This document shows positions 24,337 through 31,915 of a stretch of DNA of 35,271 nucleotides, in pieces. Within the stretch, counting starts at the first letter, position 1; each line of letters opens with the position of its first letter. The notes beneath the pieces were generated by a model. It searched no databases. It worked only from the letters and a program-made list of their open reading frames with translations, and had not been told where the DNA came from. The position numbers and the translations under genes are program-made. The DNA is from an uncultured Lachnospiraceae bacterium (GTDB taxonomy: Bacteria; Bacillota; Clostridia; Lachnospirales; Lachnospiraceae), in NCBI GenBank assembly GCA_902797025.1, contig CADBRN010000010.1:1-35271 (forward strand). The letters run 5' to 3'.

Positions 24337-25458
24337 TTATCGCAGTACGCGGACGCTCCCTTCGACAAGCGAGAGAGAAACTTCCTGTCCCGCCGCATAA
24401 CGCTCATGAAGCTGCGGATTGTAGGTTTCTACGATATACTGTGAATCGCCGAGCATGAGTGCGTATTCGATTTTTGATCCGTAATACGTCGCACGTGCGA
24501 CTTTGCAGCGGAAGACACCCTCCTTCGAAGAGAGTTTCACTCCCTCCGGACGGAAGCAGAGGCAGCAGTCCGATCCGGCTTCGACATCCTGCATCGCTCC
24601 GGGTTTCGGCACAAGCATCTCTCTTCCACCGACCCGTACGACTGCTCCGTCCGGACCTTTCGATACGAGCGTTCCGTCGATAAAATTCGCCTTGCCGATG
24701 AAGTTCGCGACGAAACGGTTGACCGGCTGCTCGTAAATTTCCATCGGCGTTCCGACCTGCTGGATTACCCCGTCCTTCATGATGACGACCTTATCGGAAA
24801 TTGCCATTGCCTCAGACTGATCATGCGTGACATAGAGCGATGTAATTCCAAGCCTCTGCTGAAGGGCTCTCAGATCATCCCGCATCGTCTCGCGCAGTTT
24901 TGCATCCAGATTAGAGAGCGGCTCATCAAACAGCAGTACGCTTGGTTCGATTACGACCGCGCGGGCGAGAGCGACTCTCTGCTGCTGGCCTCCGGAAAGC
25001 TGATTCGGGAACCGGCGCTCCATGCCTTTGAGCTGCATCATCTCAATAACCGCGTCGGTTCTCTTTGTAACCTCCTCCGGAGGACGTTTCGCGACACGCA
25101 GACCGTATGCGATATTTTCATAGATGTTCATATGCGGAAACAGCGCGTAGCTCTGGAATACCATTGAAATTCCACGTTTGTTCGGCGGAATCTTCGCGAC
25201 GTCGCGGTCTCCGATATAAACACTGCCGCTCGTCGGATATTCAAACCCCGAGATCATCCGGAGCGTCGTCGTTTTTCCGCACCCCGAAGGTCCCAGAAGG
25301 GTCACCATCTCGCCGGAATTCACTTTCAGATTGATATGATTGACGGCTGTAAAATCCTTGCCGGTATCCGGCTGCTGAAATACCTTCGTGATGTCTTTGA
25401 GAACTACTTCCGAGCTTTTCCTTCCCAGATTCACTCCCGTATTATTCATTTCGCTCAT
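24337..25458 (-). CDS. ABC transporter ATP-binding protein (FbpC/PotA type)
   Basis: 373 residues. Walker A GPSGCGKTT, Q-loop VFQSYALFPHM, signature LSGGQQQR, Walker B VLLFDEPLSNLD and switch His (YVTHDQSEA) are all intact. A C-terminal TOBE domain from about residue 270 is typical of the CUT1/FbpC/PotA branch. GGAGG lies 7 bases before the ATG at 25458. It is encoded 30 bases after the two-domain permease and energises that permease. It could also be the shared ATPase of the sugar transporter at 18.5-21.7 kb, which lacks its own, but this is a guess. Confidence 0.94.
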   Translation of the reverse strand: MSEMNNTGVNLGRKSSEVVLKDITKVFQQPDTGKDFTAVNHINLKVNSGEMVTLLGPSGCGKTTTLRMISGFEYPTSGSVYIGDRDVAKIPPNKRGISMVFQSYALFPHMNIYENIAYGLRVAKRPPEEVTKRTDAVIEMMQLKGMERRFPNQLSGGQQQRVALARAVVIEPSVLLFDEPLSNLDAKLRETMRDDLRALQQRLGITSLYVTHDQSEAMAISDKVVIMKDGVIQQVGTPMEIYEQPVNRFVANFIGKANFIDGTLVSKGPDGAVVRVGGREMLVPKPGAMQDVEAGSDCCLCFRPEGVKLSSKEGVFRCKVARATYYGSKIEYALMLGDSQYIVETYNPQLHERYAAGQEVSLSLVEGSVRVLR

Positions 25459-25488
25459 GGCAAAACCTCCATTTTCCTGACTGATACG

Positions 25489-27243
25489 TTACGCCGCCTT
25501 CTTCTCACTCGTTTGAACACGCGCCGCGGCGCTCTCTTTCGGAACCTTCGACCGCGGGGAAAGAAGAACTTTGATCACCCGGTCGAAAATACCGATAAAT
25601 ACGAGAAGAATCACGATCATCATTGTGACGAATGCAGCTGCCTGCCCGTATTTTGCCTGATCAAACAGGGTATAAATCTTCGTCGTGATCACATTCCACT
25701 TCGGCGATACGAGGAAGATGACGGCACTGACCGCAGTGATCGCTTTCACAAACGAATAGACGAGTCCCGAGAAGAATGCGTTCCGCAGCATCGGGAGCGT
25801 GATCCTCCGGAAGCTGTAGCCTGTATCCGCCCCGAGCACTGTCGAAGCCTCCTCGATGGAATTATCAATCTGCAGCAGTGTCGTCGTACCCGATTCGACC
25901 GCGACCGGCATGTTTCTGAAAATAAATACGATCACAAGAATCGCAGCCGTACCGGTCAGAACGATCGGTTTCGTGTTGAACGCAAGGATGTAGGAAATAC
26001 CGAGAACCGTACCCGGTACCGCGAACATCAGAACCGACGAAACCTCGATGAATGTCTTGCCATAATAATGACGTTTTGCCGTGATATACGCGATAACCAT
26101 ACCGAACAGTCCGCCGATCAACGCGGAGATCAGCGCGAGAATCATCGACGTCTTCAGTGCGTCAAGTCCGTAGCTGAGTGCCTTCTTATACTGGCGCAGC
26201 GTGATCGACCAGTCATACCCCCACGTCTTGATGAAAGAGGCCGCGATGACGGTTCCGTACAGGAGGATGACGATACATGCCACTGCCATGCAGATCGCGA
26301 ACAGCGGATATTTGATGCGCTTTTCATCGATCATCTTGCGCGCCTGGGTCGGTTTGCCGGTGACCGTCACAAAGCTCTTCTTATTTACCCAGTATTTGTT
26401 CAGCAGATACGCGATCACGGCAGGGATCAGCAGCAGCAGCGAGAGCGCGGCGCCCTTCCGCATATTGTACGATCCGGTGATGGTCGTGTAAATTTCGATC
26501 GAAAGCGTTGTGAAATCTCCTCCGATGGTGGCAGGATTCGAGAAATCCTCAAGAGAGGAAATAAATACCAGCAGCATCGCGGAAATAACACCCGGAAGAG
26601 ACAGCGGGAACGTCACCGTCCAGAAGGTCTTCCACCTCCCGGCGCCCATGTTGCAGGCCGCATCCTCGACCGAAGCGTCAATCGAACTGAGGATTCCGGA
26701 CAGCGTAAGGTAGGCGATCGGGAAGAATGACATCACCTGCACGATGATCAGCGACGTTGCGCCGTAGACATTGTTCCCCCGGATACCGAGCAGTGACTTT
26801 GTGATCAATCCCTGCTTTCCAAATAAGAAGATGATCGAAAGGGAAAGGACGAACGGCGGGGAAAGGATCGGAAGCGTTGCGATCGCCTTGAGAAATCCCT
26901 TGCACGGGACGTTCGTTCTCGTAGTGGTGTAAGCGAAAATATAGCCGATGAACGTCGCGATCAGGGCGACTACCAGACCCAGAAGAAGCGTTCTCCCGGT
27001 CGTTTTCATATATCTGGAAGTCGAAAGGATCGAAATCAGGTTCGACATCGACGCGTGACCGCTCTCGTCTGTAAAACTGAATGCAAGCATCTTAACGAGC
27101 GGATATATGACAAAAAGCAACAGGAGCGCGATAACAACGATGATCGTGATCAGAAGCACCGGCTGGCGTGCGATCATCTTCGTCTCGTTTCTCCTTTTTT
27201 CGCGGGCGATGCTTCTCCCGCTTCTCCCTGTATTCTCTGCCAT
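25489..27243 (-). CDS. Two-domain ABC transporter permease (FbpB/AfuB-like)
   Basis: 584 residues with about 12 hydrophobic segments forming two fused permease halves. Each half has an EAA-type loop: first EDAACNMGAGRWKTFWTVTFPLSLPG, second EEASTVLGADTGYSFRRITLPMLR. Such fused permeases occur in iron (FbpB), putrescine-like and sugar-phosphate (AfuB) systems. A Lys/Arg-rich cytoplasmic N-terminus precedes the first helix. GGGAGG lies upstream of the ATG. A terminator-like hairpin lies between the binding-protein gene and this one. Confidence 0.92.
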   Translation of the reverse strand: MAENTGRSGRSIAREKRRNETKMIARQPVLLITIIVVIALLLLFVIYPLVKMLAFSFTDESGHASMSNLISILSTSRYMKTTGRTLLLGLVVALIATFIGYIFAYTTTRTNVPCKGFLKAIATLPILSPPFVLSLSIIFLFGKQGLITKSLLGIRGNNVYGATSLIIVQVMSFFPIAYLTLSGILSSIDASVEDAACNMGAGRWKTFWTVTFPLSLPGVISAMLLVFISSLEDFSNPATIGGDFTTLSIEIYTTITGSYNMRKGAALSLLLLIPAVIAYLLNKYWVNKKSFVTVTGKPTQARKMIDEKRIKYPLFAICMAVACIVILLYGTVIAASFIKTWGYDWSITLRQYKKALSYGLDALKTSMILALISALIGGLFGMVIAYITAKRHYYGKTFIEVSSVLMFAVPGTVLGISYILAFNTKPIVLTGTAAILVIVFIFRNMPVAVESGTTTLLQIDNSIEEASTVLGADTGYSFRRITLPMLRNAFFSGLVYSFVKAITAVSAVIFLVSPKWNVITTKIYTLFDQAKYGQAAAFVTMMIVILLVFIGIFDRVIKVLLSPRSKVPKESAAARVQTSEKKAA

Positions 27244-27272
27244 CTGAAGACCTCCCTATGTTTCTTCGATTA

Positions 27273-27306
27273 AAAAAGGGGCTTCCGAGCGGGGAGCCCC
27301 CTTTTT
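27273..27306 (-). terminator. Terminator between binding-protein and permease genes
   Basis: On the minus strand a GC-rich stem (GGGGGCTCCCC against GGAAGCCCC, one mismatch) is followed by TTTTTT. It lies 34 bases after the binding-protein stop, so it should cut most transcripts there and make binding protein more abundant than permease. Confidence 0.7.
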
Positions 27307-27339
27307 CACTGACCGGAGTGTTTTCCGGAGACATCGGTT

Positions 27340-28500
27340 TTACTTGGCGTCCTCTTCCGGTGCCGCGATCACATCGGATTCAAATCTCGCGGTCAGAGTC
27401 GACTTATTGTCCGCTGCCCAAGTCGCATCATAATCGATGCATTTTACCTGATCGAGAGTCACCAGTCCGTCTGCTACCGTCGCTTTGGAGTTCGTCGGTA
27501 CACGGAAAGAATCATTCTCAGCGTAGAGATTCTGTCCGTCCGTGGAAGTCATCCAGTCGATGAACTTCTTCGCGTTCTCCTGCTCGTCTGCCGGCCCGTT
27601 CTTGATGAGTGCGCATGCGCCTACCTCGTATCCCGTTCCGTCATCCGGGAAGGAAAGCTCGATCGGATATCCCTCAGCCGTCGGCTGCAGTCCGTCATGC
27701 GAGAACGTGATGGCGATCGCCGCCTCGCCCTGTGCGACCGCGTTCGGAGCCGCGGATCCGGACTTTGTGAACTGCGTGATGTTGCCGGAGAGTTTCTTCA
27801 TATAATCAAACGCCTGATCCTCGCCCATAAGCTGAACCAGTGTTGCAAGTACGGTATAAGCCGTACCGGATGTGGACGGATGCGCCATGATGATCTCGTT
27901 TTTATACTTTTCATCGAGAAGATCGTTCCAGCTCTTCGGGTAATCATAACCCTTATCCTCGAACCACTCCTTGTTGCACGCGAATGCGATGCATCCTACG
28001 TAGATCGGATCCCAGCCGCCCTTCGGATCCAGCAGATTTTCCGGCGTGTCGGAAAGTGCTTTGGACTGATACGGCTCGATCAGACCCTGATCTTCCATGT
28101 TGATATAGTTATCGGTCGAACCGCCGAGCATCAGGGCCGCCTGCGGGTTATCCTTCTCAGCCGCGACACGGGTGAGCATCTCGCCCGCGGAAAGGCGGAC
28201 GTAATTGCACTTGATCCCGGTCTGCTCTTCGAATTTCTGGAAATAATATTCAACCTCCGCCTCCGGGAAAGCGGTGTAAACAGAAAGCGAACCGCTGGAT
28301 TTTCCTGAAGATGCGGCATCTTTCGATGCATTTGCGGAACCTGACGAAGACGATGCTGACTTTGACGCGGAAGAAGCCGCTCCCCCGGAGGATGCCGAAG
28401 CGGAGCTGCTTCCGGATCCGGATCCGCAACCCGCAAGCATTCCTGCCGTCATGACACCCGCGAGCATAATCGCTCCAAATTTTCTGAAGTTCTTCCTCAT
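27340..28500 (-). CDS. ABC transporter substrate-binding lipoprotein (FbpA/AfuA-like fold)
   Basis: 386 residues from the ATG at 28500, chosen because AGGAAGGG lies upstream and the signal peptide begins there. Lipobox L22-A-G-C25. An unusually long Ser/Ala/Gly/Lys linker (about 26-70) follows. The mature domain reads LSVYTAFPEAEVEYYFQKFEEQTGI, a type-2 binding protein of the iron/sugar-phosphate group, with HPSTSGTAYT and a C-terminal cap. The adjacent Tyr pair that binds iron in the second lobe of ferric-binding FbpA is not seen near SGTAY, so I favour an anionic organic ligand such as a phosphosugar. It is the first gene of the transporter-kinase operon. Confidence 0.88.
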   Translation of the reverse strand: MRKNFRKFGAIMLAGVMTAGMLAGCGSGSGSSSASASSGGAASSASKSASSSSGSANASKDAASSGKSSGSLSVYTAFPEAEVEYYFQKFEEQTGIKCNYVRLSAGEMLTRVAAEKDNPQAALMLGGSTDNYINMEDQGLIEPYQSKALSDTPENLLDPKGGWDPIYVGCIAFACNKEWFEDKGYDYPKSWNDLLDEKYKNEIIMAHPSTSGTAYTVLATLVQLMGEDQAFDYMKKLSGNITQFTKSGSAAPNAVAQGEAAIAITFSHDGLQPTAEGYPIELSFPDDGTGYEVGACALIKNGPADEQENAKKFIDWMTSTDGQNLYAENDSFRVPTNSKATVADGLVTLDQVKCIDYDATWAADNKSTLTARFESDVIAAPEEDAK

Positions 28501-28661
28501 TGACTGTCCCTTCCTTTCCAACCTTGTGATGTGATAGAACCATCTGCCGCGGAATGCTCCGACTCGTTCCGGGCTTTCCGCAATCCTTTGCGAAAACATC
28601 CGGCTTTCTGTATAGAATTCTATTGCAGCCGTACAAATAATCGCAATGGATTTCTGTGAAC

Positions 28662-28699
28662 TTTACAAGTAAACTATCATTTTGCCCGTGTATTGTCAA
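28662..28699 (-). promoter_or_regulatory. Probable promoter and operator of the transporter operon
   Basis: Reverse strand: perfect TTGACA (28694-28699); at 17 bases the -10 is weak (TAGTTT, 28671-28676), suggesting need for an activator. A TTTAC-2-GTAAA inverted repeat (28662-28673) overlaps the -10 side. Confidence 0.4.
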
Positions 28700-28789
28700 T
28701 AATAATCATGCAATTTTGGCGAATGCTCCAATTTTATTATGCAAATTATGGTGATTCTGCGGATTCGCACACGTTTTCGTTCAAAATAT

Positions 28790-28818
28790 TTTACACAAAT
28801 AGAAACTGCGTGTAATAT
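28790..28818 (+). promoter_or_regulatory. Promoter of the phosphoesterase-kinase operon
   Basis: TTTACA (28790-28795), exact 17-base spacer, TAATAT (28813-28818). Transcription would start near 28825, so the nested hairpin at 28830 forms the very 5' end of the mRNA. A TTACAC-14-GTGTAA inverted repeat spans the spacer and could bind a regulator. Confidence 0.6.
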
Positions 28819-28829
28819 ATATATCAGTA

Positions 28830-28926
28830 ACGAAAACTTCCCATACACCTGATCTGCCGGTGCTTCGCCCTCAGAACCAGGCGCAGGGCGAAGGGCAGCG
28901 CAGATTTTCGGTATGGGAAGTTTCGT
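28830..28926 (+). ncRNA. Nested three-stem inverted repeat in the phosphoesterase leader (candidate structured RNA)
   Basis: Outer arms ACGAAAACTTCCCATAC (28830-28846) and GTATGGGAAGTTTCGT (28911-28926) pair over 16 positions with one bulged base. Middle stem ATCTGC (28852-28857) / GCAGAT (28900-28905). Inner stem CTTCGCCCT (28863-28871) / AGGGCGAAG (28885-28893), perfect, with a 13-base loop. The 5' arm contains copy 3 of the CGAAAACTTCC motif. The fold begins about 5 bases after the predicted transcription start and ends 52 bases before the ATG. I do not recognise a known riboswitch. It could instead be a palindromic DNA repeat. Confidence 0.5.
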
Positions 28927-28977
28927 CAGCAATATGCTCAGAGCCAGATACAATACAACGCAACGGAGGCGGTTCAT

Positions 28978-30063
28978 ATGAAACCAGTCACACTTAGTGA
29001 ACGAAGGAAGTTTGGCAATCTTTTGAAGACGGAAACCCAGGAAACGGTCATGGCAATGATTCCCCAATTTTCAGAAACTGAGACCGGAGCCTTCTCCAAA
29101 CCTTCGATTTTCTTTTCCCCGGATCCGGAAAACAGCGGATTCGGAGCGATGGTTTTTAATATCGAGAGAGGGGTGAACCTCCGGGAAACGATTGATTTTT
29201 TGAACTATTCCGAGGAAATCCGTCCGTTCGATATTATTCTTGCAAATGAACTCGATGACGGCTGTGTCCGTTCCGGCGGAAAGATGGTCGCCCGGGAAAT
29301 TGCGGAAGCTCTCGGGATGAATTATGTGTACGGGCTTGAATTTATCGAACTCGCAAACGAGGACGACCCGAAGGGATTTCATGGAAATGCAATTTTCACG
29401 TGTTTCCCGGTTCTCTGGAGCGAAACTTTCCGTCTGCCCGAGGAAAACAACTGGTACTTTGACCGCCAGACCCGTATCGGCGGGCGCTGTGCGATCTTTG
29501 CCAGACTGAAGATCGGAAGCCGGGAGCTCGGCGTCGTCTCTATGCATCTGGAAAACCGCACGGACGGGGCAGGCAGAAGGCGGCAGCTCGATGCGATCCT
29601 GCGCGAAGCCGGGCGGGTGTTCTCCGGAATCCCGGTACTGATGGGAGGCGATCTGAATACGAACACATTTGACGGCCGTTCCGTCCCTGCGATCGAGTTT
29701 CTCTCGGCGCATCCGGATCTTCTGCGGGACCAGATGGCCCGCGTCGAGGATTACGAGCCCTGTCTGAAGGATGCCGGGAAAGCAGGGTTCGACTGGCGCT
29801 CGGCCTCTTCGGTTTTCGAAAAAGAAAGCGTTCCGTACGCGGATACAAAAGGGACGCGCCGCAAGAAACTGCCGGACGGAACCGATATGCTGCTGCGGCT
29901 TGACTGGCTGCTGCCGAAAGATCTGACCGCCGATTCCGGACGGACAATCTCCACACTCACAAAAGACTGCGGATTCGCGCCCGATGGCAGCGCGCTCGCA
30001 CATTTTGAAAAAAGCGAACTTTCGGATCACAATGCGGTGTGGGCACACTTTCGGTTTCAATGA
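28978..30063 (+). CDS. Endonuclease/exonuclease/phosphatase-family phosphoesterase, cytoplasmic
   Basis: 361 residues. The EEP fold catalyses metal-dependent phosphodiester or phosphomonoester hydrolysis (DNase I, sphingomyelinase, inositol-polyphosphate phosphatase). The catalytic set is complete: Asn61 (FNIERG), Glu91 (ANELDDG), His190 (SMHLENR), Asp225 and Asn227 (GGDLNTN), Asp309 (RLDWLL) and Asp350-His351 (LSDHNAVW). There is no signal peptide or membrane helix, so it acts on an internal substrate. A GGAGG precedes the ATG, and the kinase gene follows 24 bases later. Pairing with a kinase and an uptake system points to cleavage of a small imported phosphoester rather than nucleic acid or lipid. 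Confidence 0.85.
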   Translation: MKPVTLSERRKFGNLLKTETQETVMAMIPQFSETETGAFSKPSIFFSPDPENSGFGAMVFNIERGVNLRETIDFLNYSEEIRPFDIILANELDDGCVRSGGKMVAREIAEALGMNYVYGLEFIELANEDDPKGFHGNAIFTCFPVLWSETFRLPEENNWYFDRQTRIGGRCAIFARLKIGSRELGVVSMHLENRTDGAGRRRQLDAILREAGRVFSGIPVLMGGDLNTNTFDGRSVPAIEFLSAHPDLLRDQMARVEDYEPCLKDAGKAGFDWRSASSVFEKESVPYADTKGTRRKKLPDGTDMLLRLDWLLPKDLTADSGRTISTLTKDCGFAPDGSALAHFEKSELSDHNAVWAHFRFQ

Positions 30064-30087
30064 TCCCCGACCAGACAGGAGGTTAAA

Positions 30088-30975
30088 ATGAATCACGATT
30101 TAATGTTTATCGGTCCCGCCTGCCGGGATGTGAATATTGACTTTGACGGAAGTATCGACCGCGGGATCGGCGGAGCCGTCTACTTCTGCTCTTTCGCCGC
30201 CCGTGCGGTCGGTGCGGATGTGATGAATGCGGTGAAGATCAATCCGGAAGACACCGATGTCCGGGACGCATTCGAGACGGACCGTGATCATATCCGGATT
30301 CTTCCGTCCCGCCTCACGACAAAAATGAAAAACGTTTACACGACTCCGACACGGGAAACCCGCGACGCTTCCTGCGAAGCACAGTCCGACCCGATCCTCC
30401 CCGAAGAAATCCCGGAAGATTCCTGCACGATTTATCATCTCGCGGGACTCCTTTACGGGGATTTTCCCGAACGCCTGATTCCGTATCTGGCAAAGCGCGG
30501 GCAACTCTCAGCTGATATTCAGGGGTTTCTCCGTCACAACGACAACGGACCGATGAATTTCCGCGACTGGGATCAGAAAGAAACGTTTCTGAAATACTTT
30601 GATTTTCTCAAGACCGATGCGGCGGAGGCGAAGATTCTGACCGGCAGCGACGACCGGCGCGAAGCGGCAAAAATCATGCATGACATGGGTGCAGGAGAGA
30701 TCCTGATCACGCACAGCACGGAAGTACTCGTATACGACGGCGACACCTGGTTCACCTGCCCGATCCGTGCCCGCAGCCTTTCCGGGAGAACCGGGCGCGG
30801 AGATACGACGATGGGCGTCTACCTGGCATGCCGGGCGAAGAACCTGCCGATACGCGACGCGCTTCTGTTCGCCACAGCCGCGGTATCGCTGAAGATGGAA
30901 CAGCCGGGACCGATCCGCGCGGACAGAGCGGCGATTCAGTCGTATATTGACGACTTTTACACAGACATCCGGTGA
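30088..30975 (+). CDS. PfkB-family kinase, paralogue B, with a GRGD motif
   Basis: 295 residues. It has the same architecture as the kinase at 23.3-24.2 kb: start LMFIGPACRDVNIDF, GGAVYFCSFAARAVG, then IYHLAGLLYGDFPERL, FLKTDAAEAKILTGSDDRREAAKIM, and SGRTGRGDTTMGVYL with the catalytic Asp after GRG. By eye the two proteins are about half identical, and more in the last third, pointing to a local duplication followed by specialisation. AGGAGG lies 6 bases before the ATG, and the gene is 24 bases after the phosphoesterase gene. The substrate is unknown; the two kinases may act on two related sugars or at two positions. Confidence 0.87.
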   Translation: MNHDLMFIGPACRDVNIDFDGSIDRGIGGAVYFCSFAARAVGADVMNAVKINPEDTDVRDAFETDRDHIRILPSRLTTKMKNVYTTPTRETRDASCEAQSDPILPEEIPEDSCTIYHLAGLLYGDFPERLIPYLAKRGQLSADIQGFLRHNDNGPMNFRDWDQKETFLKYFDFLKTDAAEAKILTGSDDRREAAKIMHDMGAGEILITHSTEVLVYDGDTWFTCPIRARSLSGRTGRGDTTMGVYLACRAKNLPIRDALLFATAAVSLKMEQPGPIRADRAAIQSYIDDFYTDIR

Positions 30976-31049
30976 TGTAACCGGTTAAGAAAGCGTGCTT
31001 CGACATTCCGAATGGATTTGTGCACATTTTCCAGAATTTGTTTTTTATA

Positions 31050-31078
31050 TTGACTTTTTTTCATTATAATGCTATGTT
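31050..31078 (+). promoter_or_regulatory. Promoter before the PHP phosphoesterase gene
   Basis: TTGACT (31050-31055), 17 bases, TATGTT (31073-31078), in an AT-rich stretch. A TATAAT at 31065-31070 lies between them but has no matching -35 box. Confidence 0.45.
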
Positions 31079-31103
31079 GGTTTAGCTCAGACTGTCCCCT
31101 GTT

Positions 31104-31117
31104 TGTAATCGTTTACA
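31104..31117. promoter_or_regulatory. LacI-type operator 3, before the PHP gene
   Basis: TGTAATCGTTTACA has the same TGTAA-N4-TTACA plan and central CG as the site at 22858, and lies 20-30 bases after the predicted transcription start, a blocking position. It could bind the LacI regulator at 22 kb or CcpA. Confidence 0.5.
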
Positions 31118-31151
31118 TTTGACATTCCATATTCCAACGAACAGGAACAGC

Positions 31152-31862
31152 ATGATAACGGAGATGAATCAGAAAATGCGTAAATATAAAATTGAAACCC
31201 ATGTTCATACGACCTATATCTCAAGATGCGGCTGGCTCGGAGCCGGAGCGATCGTCAGCACCTACAAAAAGCTCGGATTCGACGCAGTCTGCATCACGGA
31301 TCATTACAACCGTACCGCTTTTGATTATGCGGGCATCGATCTGACAAAACCGGGAAGCAAAGTTCACGATTATCTGGAGGGATACCGGCGGGTAAAGAAA
31401 TACGCCGAAGACGAGGGCGGCCTGGTCGTCATCCCCGGTGCAGAAGTCCGATTCGACGGATCCGATAACGATTATCTTTTATACGGATGGCATGAAGAGC
31501 TGCTGGCAGATCCTGAACACGTGATGAGCGAGGGTCTGGCCGCATTCGCGAAGGAGTACCGGAAAGACGGCGCGCTGCTCATTCAGGCCCACCCCTTCCG
31601 GAAGGGGTGCACGCCCGCTCCGGCTGAATACCTGGACGGTGTCGAGGTGTACAACCCCTGTCCGCGCCACTTCAGTCACAACGACCGCGCATACGACTAT
31701 GCGAAGGAACACGGACTGATCATGACGGGCGGATCCGACGCACACCGCCCCGGCGAGGAAGGCCTTTCCGGCATTGCAGCGGATATTCTGCCCAGAAACG
31801 GTTTTGAACTTGCGGAGCTGATCCGTTCCGGCGACTACGATCTGATCATCATGGACGAATAA
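31152..31862 (+). CDS. PHP-domain metal-dependent phosphoesterase
   Basis: 236 residues. The PHP metal-binding residues are all present: His17-x-His19 (THVHTTY), Asp50-His51 (ITDHYN), Glu98 (IPGAEV), His147 (QAHPFR) and Asp196-x-His198 (GGSDAH). Family members include histidinol-phosphate phosphatase, the 3',5'-nucleoside bisphosphate phosphatase type and a DNA-polymerase exonuclease domain; as a stand-alone protein it is probably a small-molecule phosphatase or phosphodiesterase. I chose the ATG at 31152 (AGGA 5 bases upstream); a TTG at 31119 is in frame but lies next to the operator. It is followed by mgtC-like genes and is transcriptionally separate from the upstream kinase. Confidence 0.85.
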   Translation: MITEMNQKMRKYKIETHVHTTYISRCGWLGAGAIVSTYKKLGFDAVCITDHYNRTAFDYAGIDLTKPGSKVHDYLEGYRRVKKYAEDEGGLVVIPGAEVRFDGSDNDYLLYGWHEELLADPEHVMSEGLAAFAKEYRKDGALLIQAHPFRKGCTPAPAEYLDGVEVYNPCPRHFSHNDRAYDYAKEHGLIMTGGSDAHRPGEEGLSGIAADILPRNGFELAELIRSGDYDLIIMDE

Positions 31863-31915
31863 GTTGATGATCGATGGATCGTCACGGATCAATTTGTATT
31901 CTCGGAGATGCGGAT

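Larger units (their letters stand above)
28501..28977. other. Divergent regulatory region of the transporter and phosphoesterase operons
   Basis: No gene. It contains the minus-strand promoter (28694-28699), the plus-strand promoter (28790-28818) and the nested inverted repeat (28830-28926). The AT-rich part around 28680-28830 holds both promoters. Confidence 0.6.

Noticed and set aside
25336-26730. Long open frame (464 codons) on the plus strand opposite the two-domain permease
   Set aside because: It lies wholly antisense to a clear membrane-protein gene, is rich in Arg, His and Asp as expected from reversed hydrophobic codons, and matches no family.
29071-30096. 341-codon minus-strand frame opposite the EEP phosphoesterase
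   Set aside because: All catalytic motifs are on the plus strand, which also has the ribosome-binding site and promoter.
31084-31120. tRNA-like D-arm sequence (TTTAGCTCAGA)
   Set aside because: No acceptor stem, anticodon arm or T-arm follows; the segment is a promoter leader with an operator.
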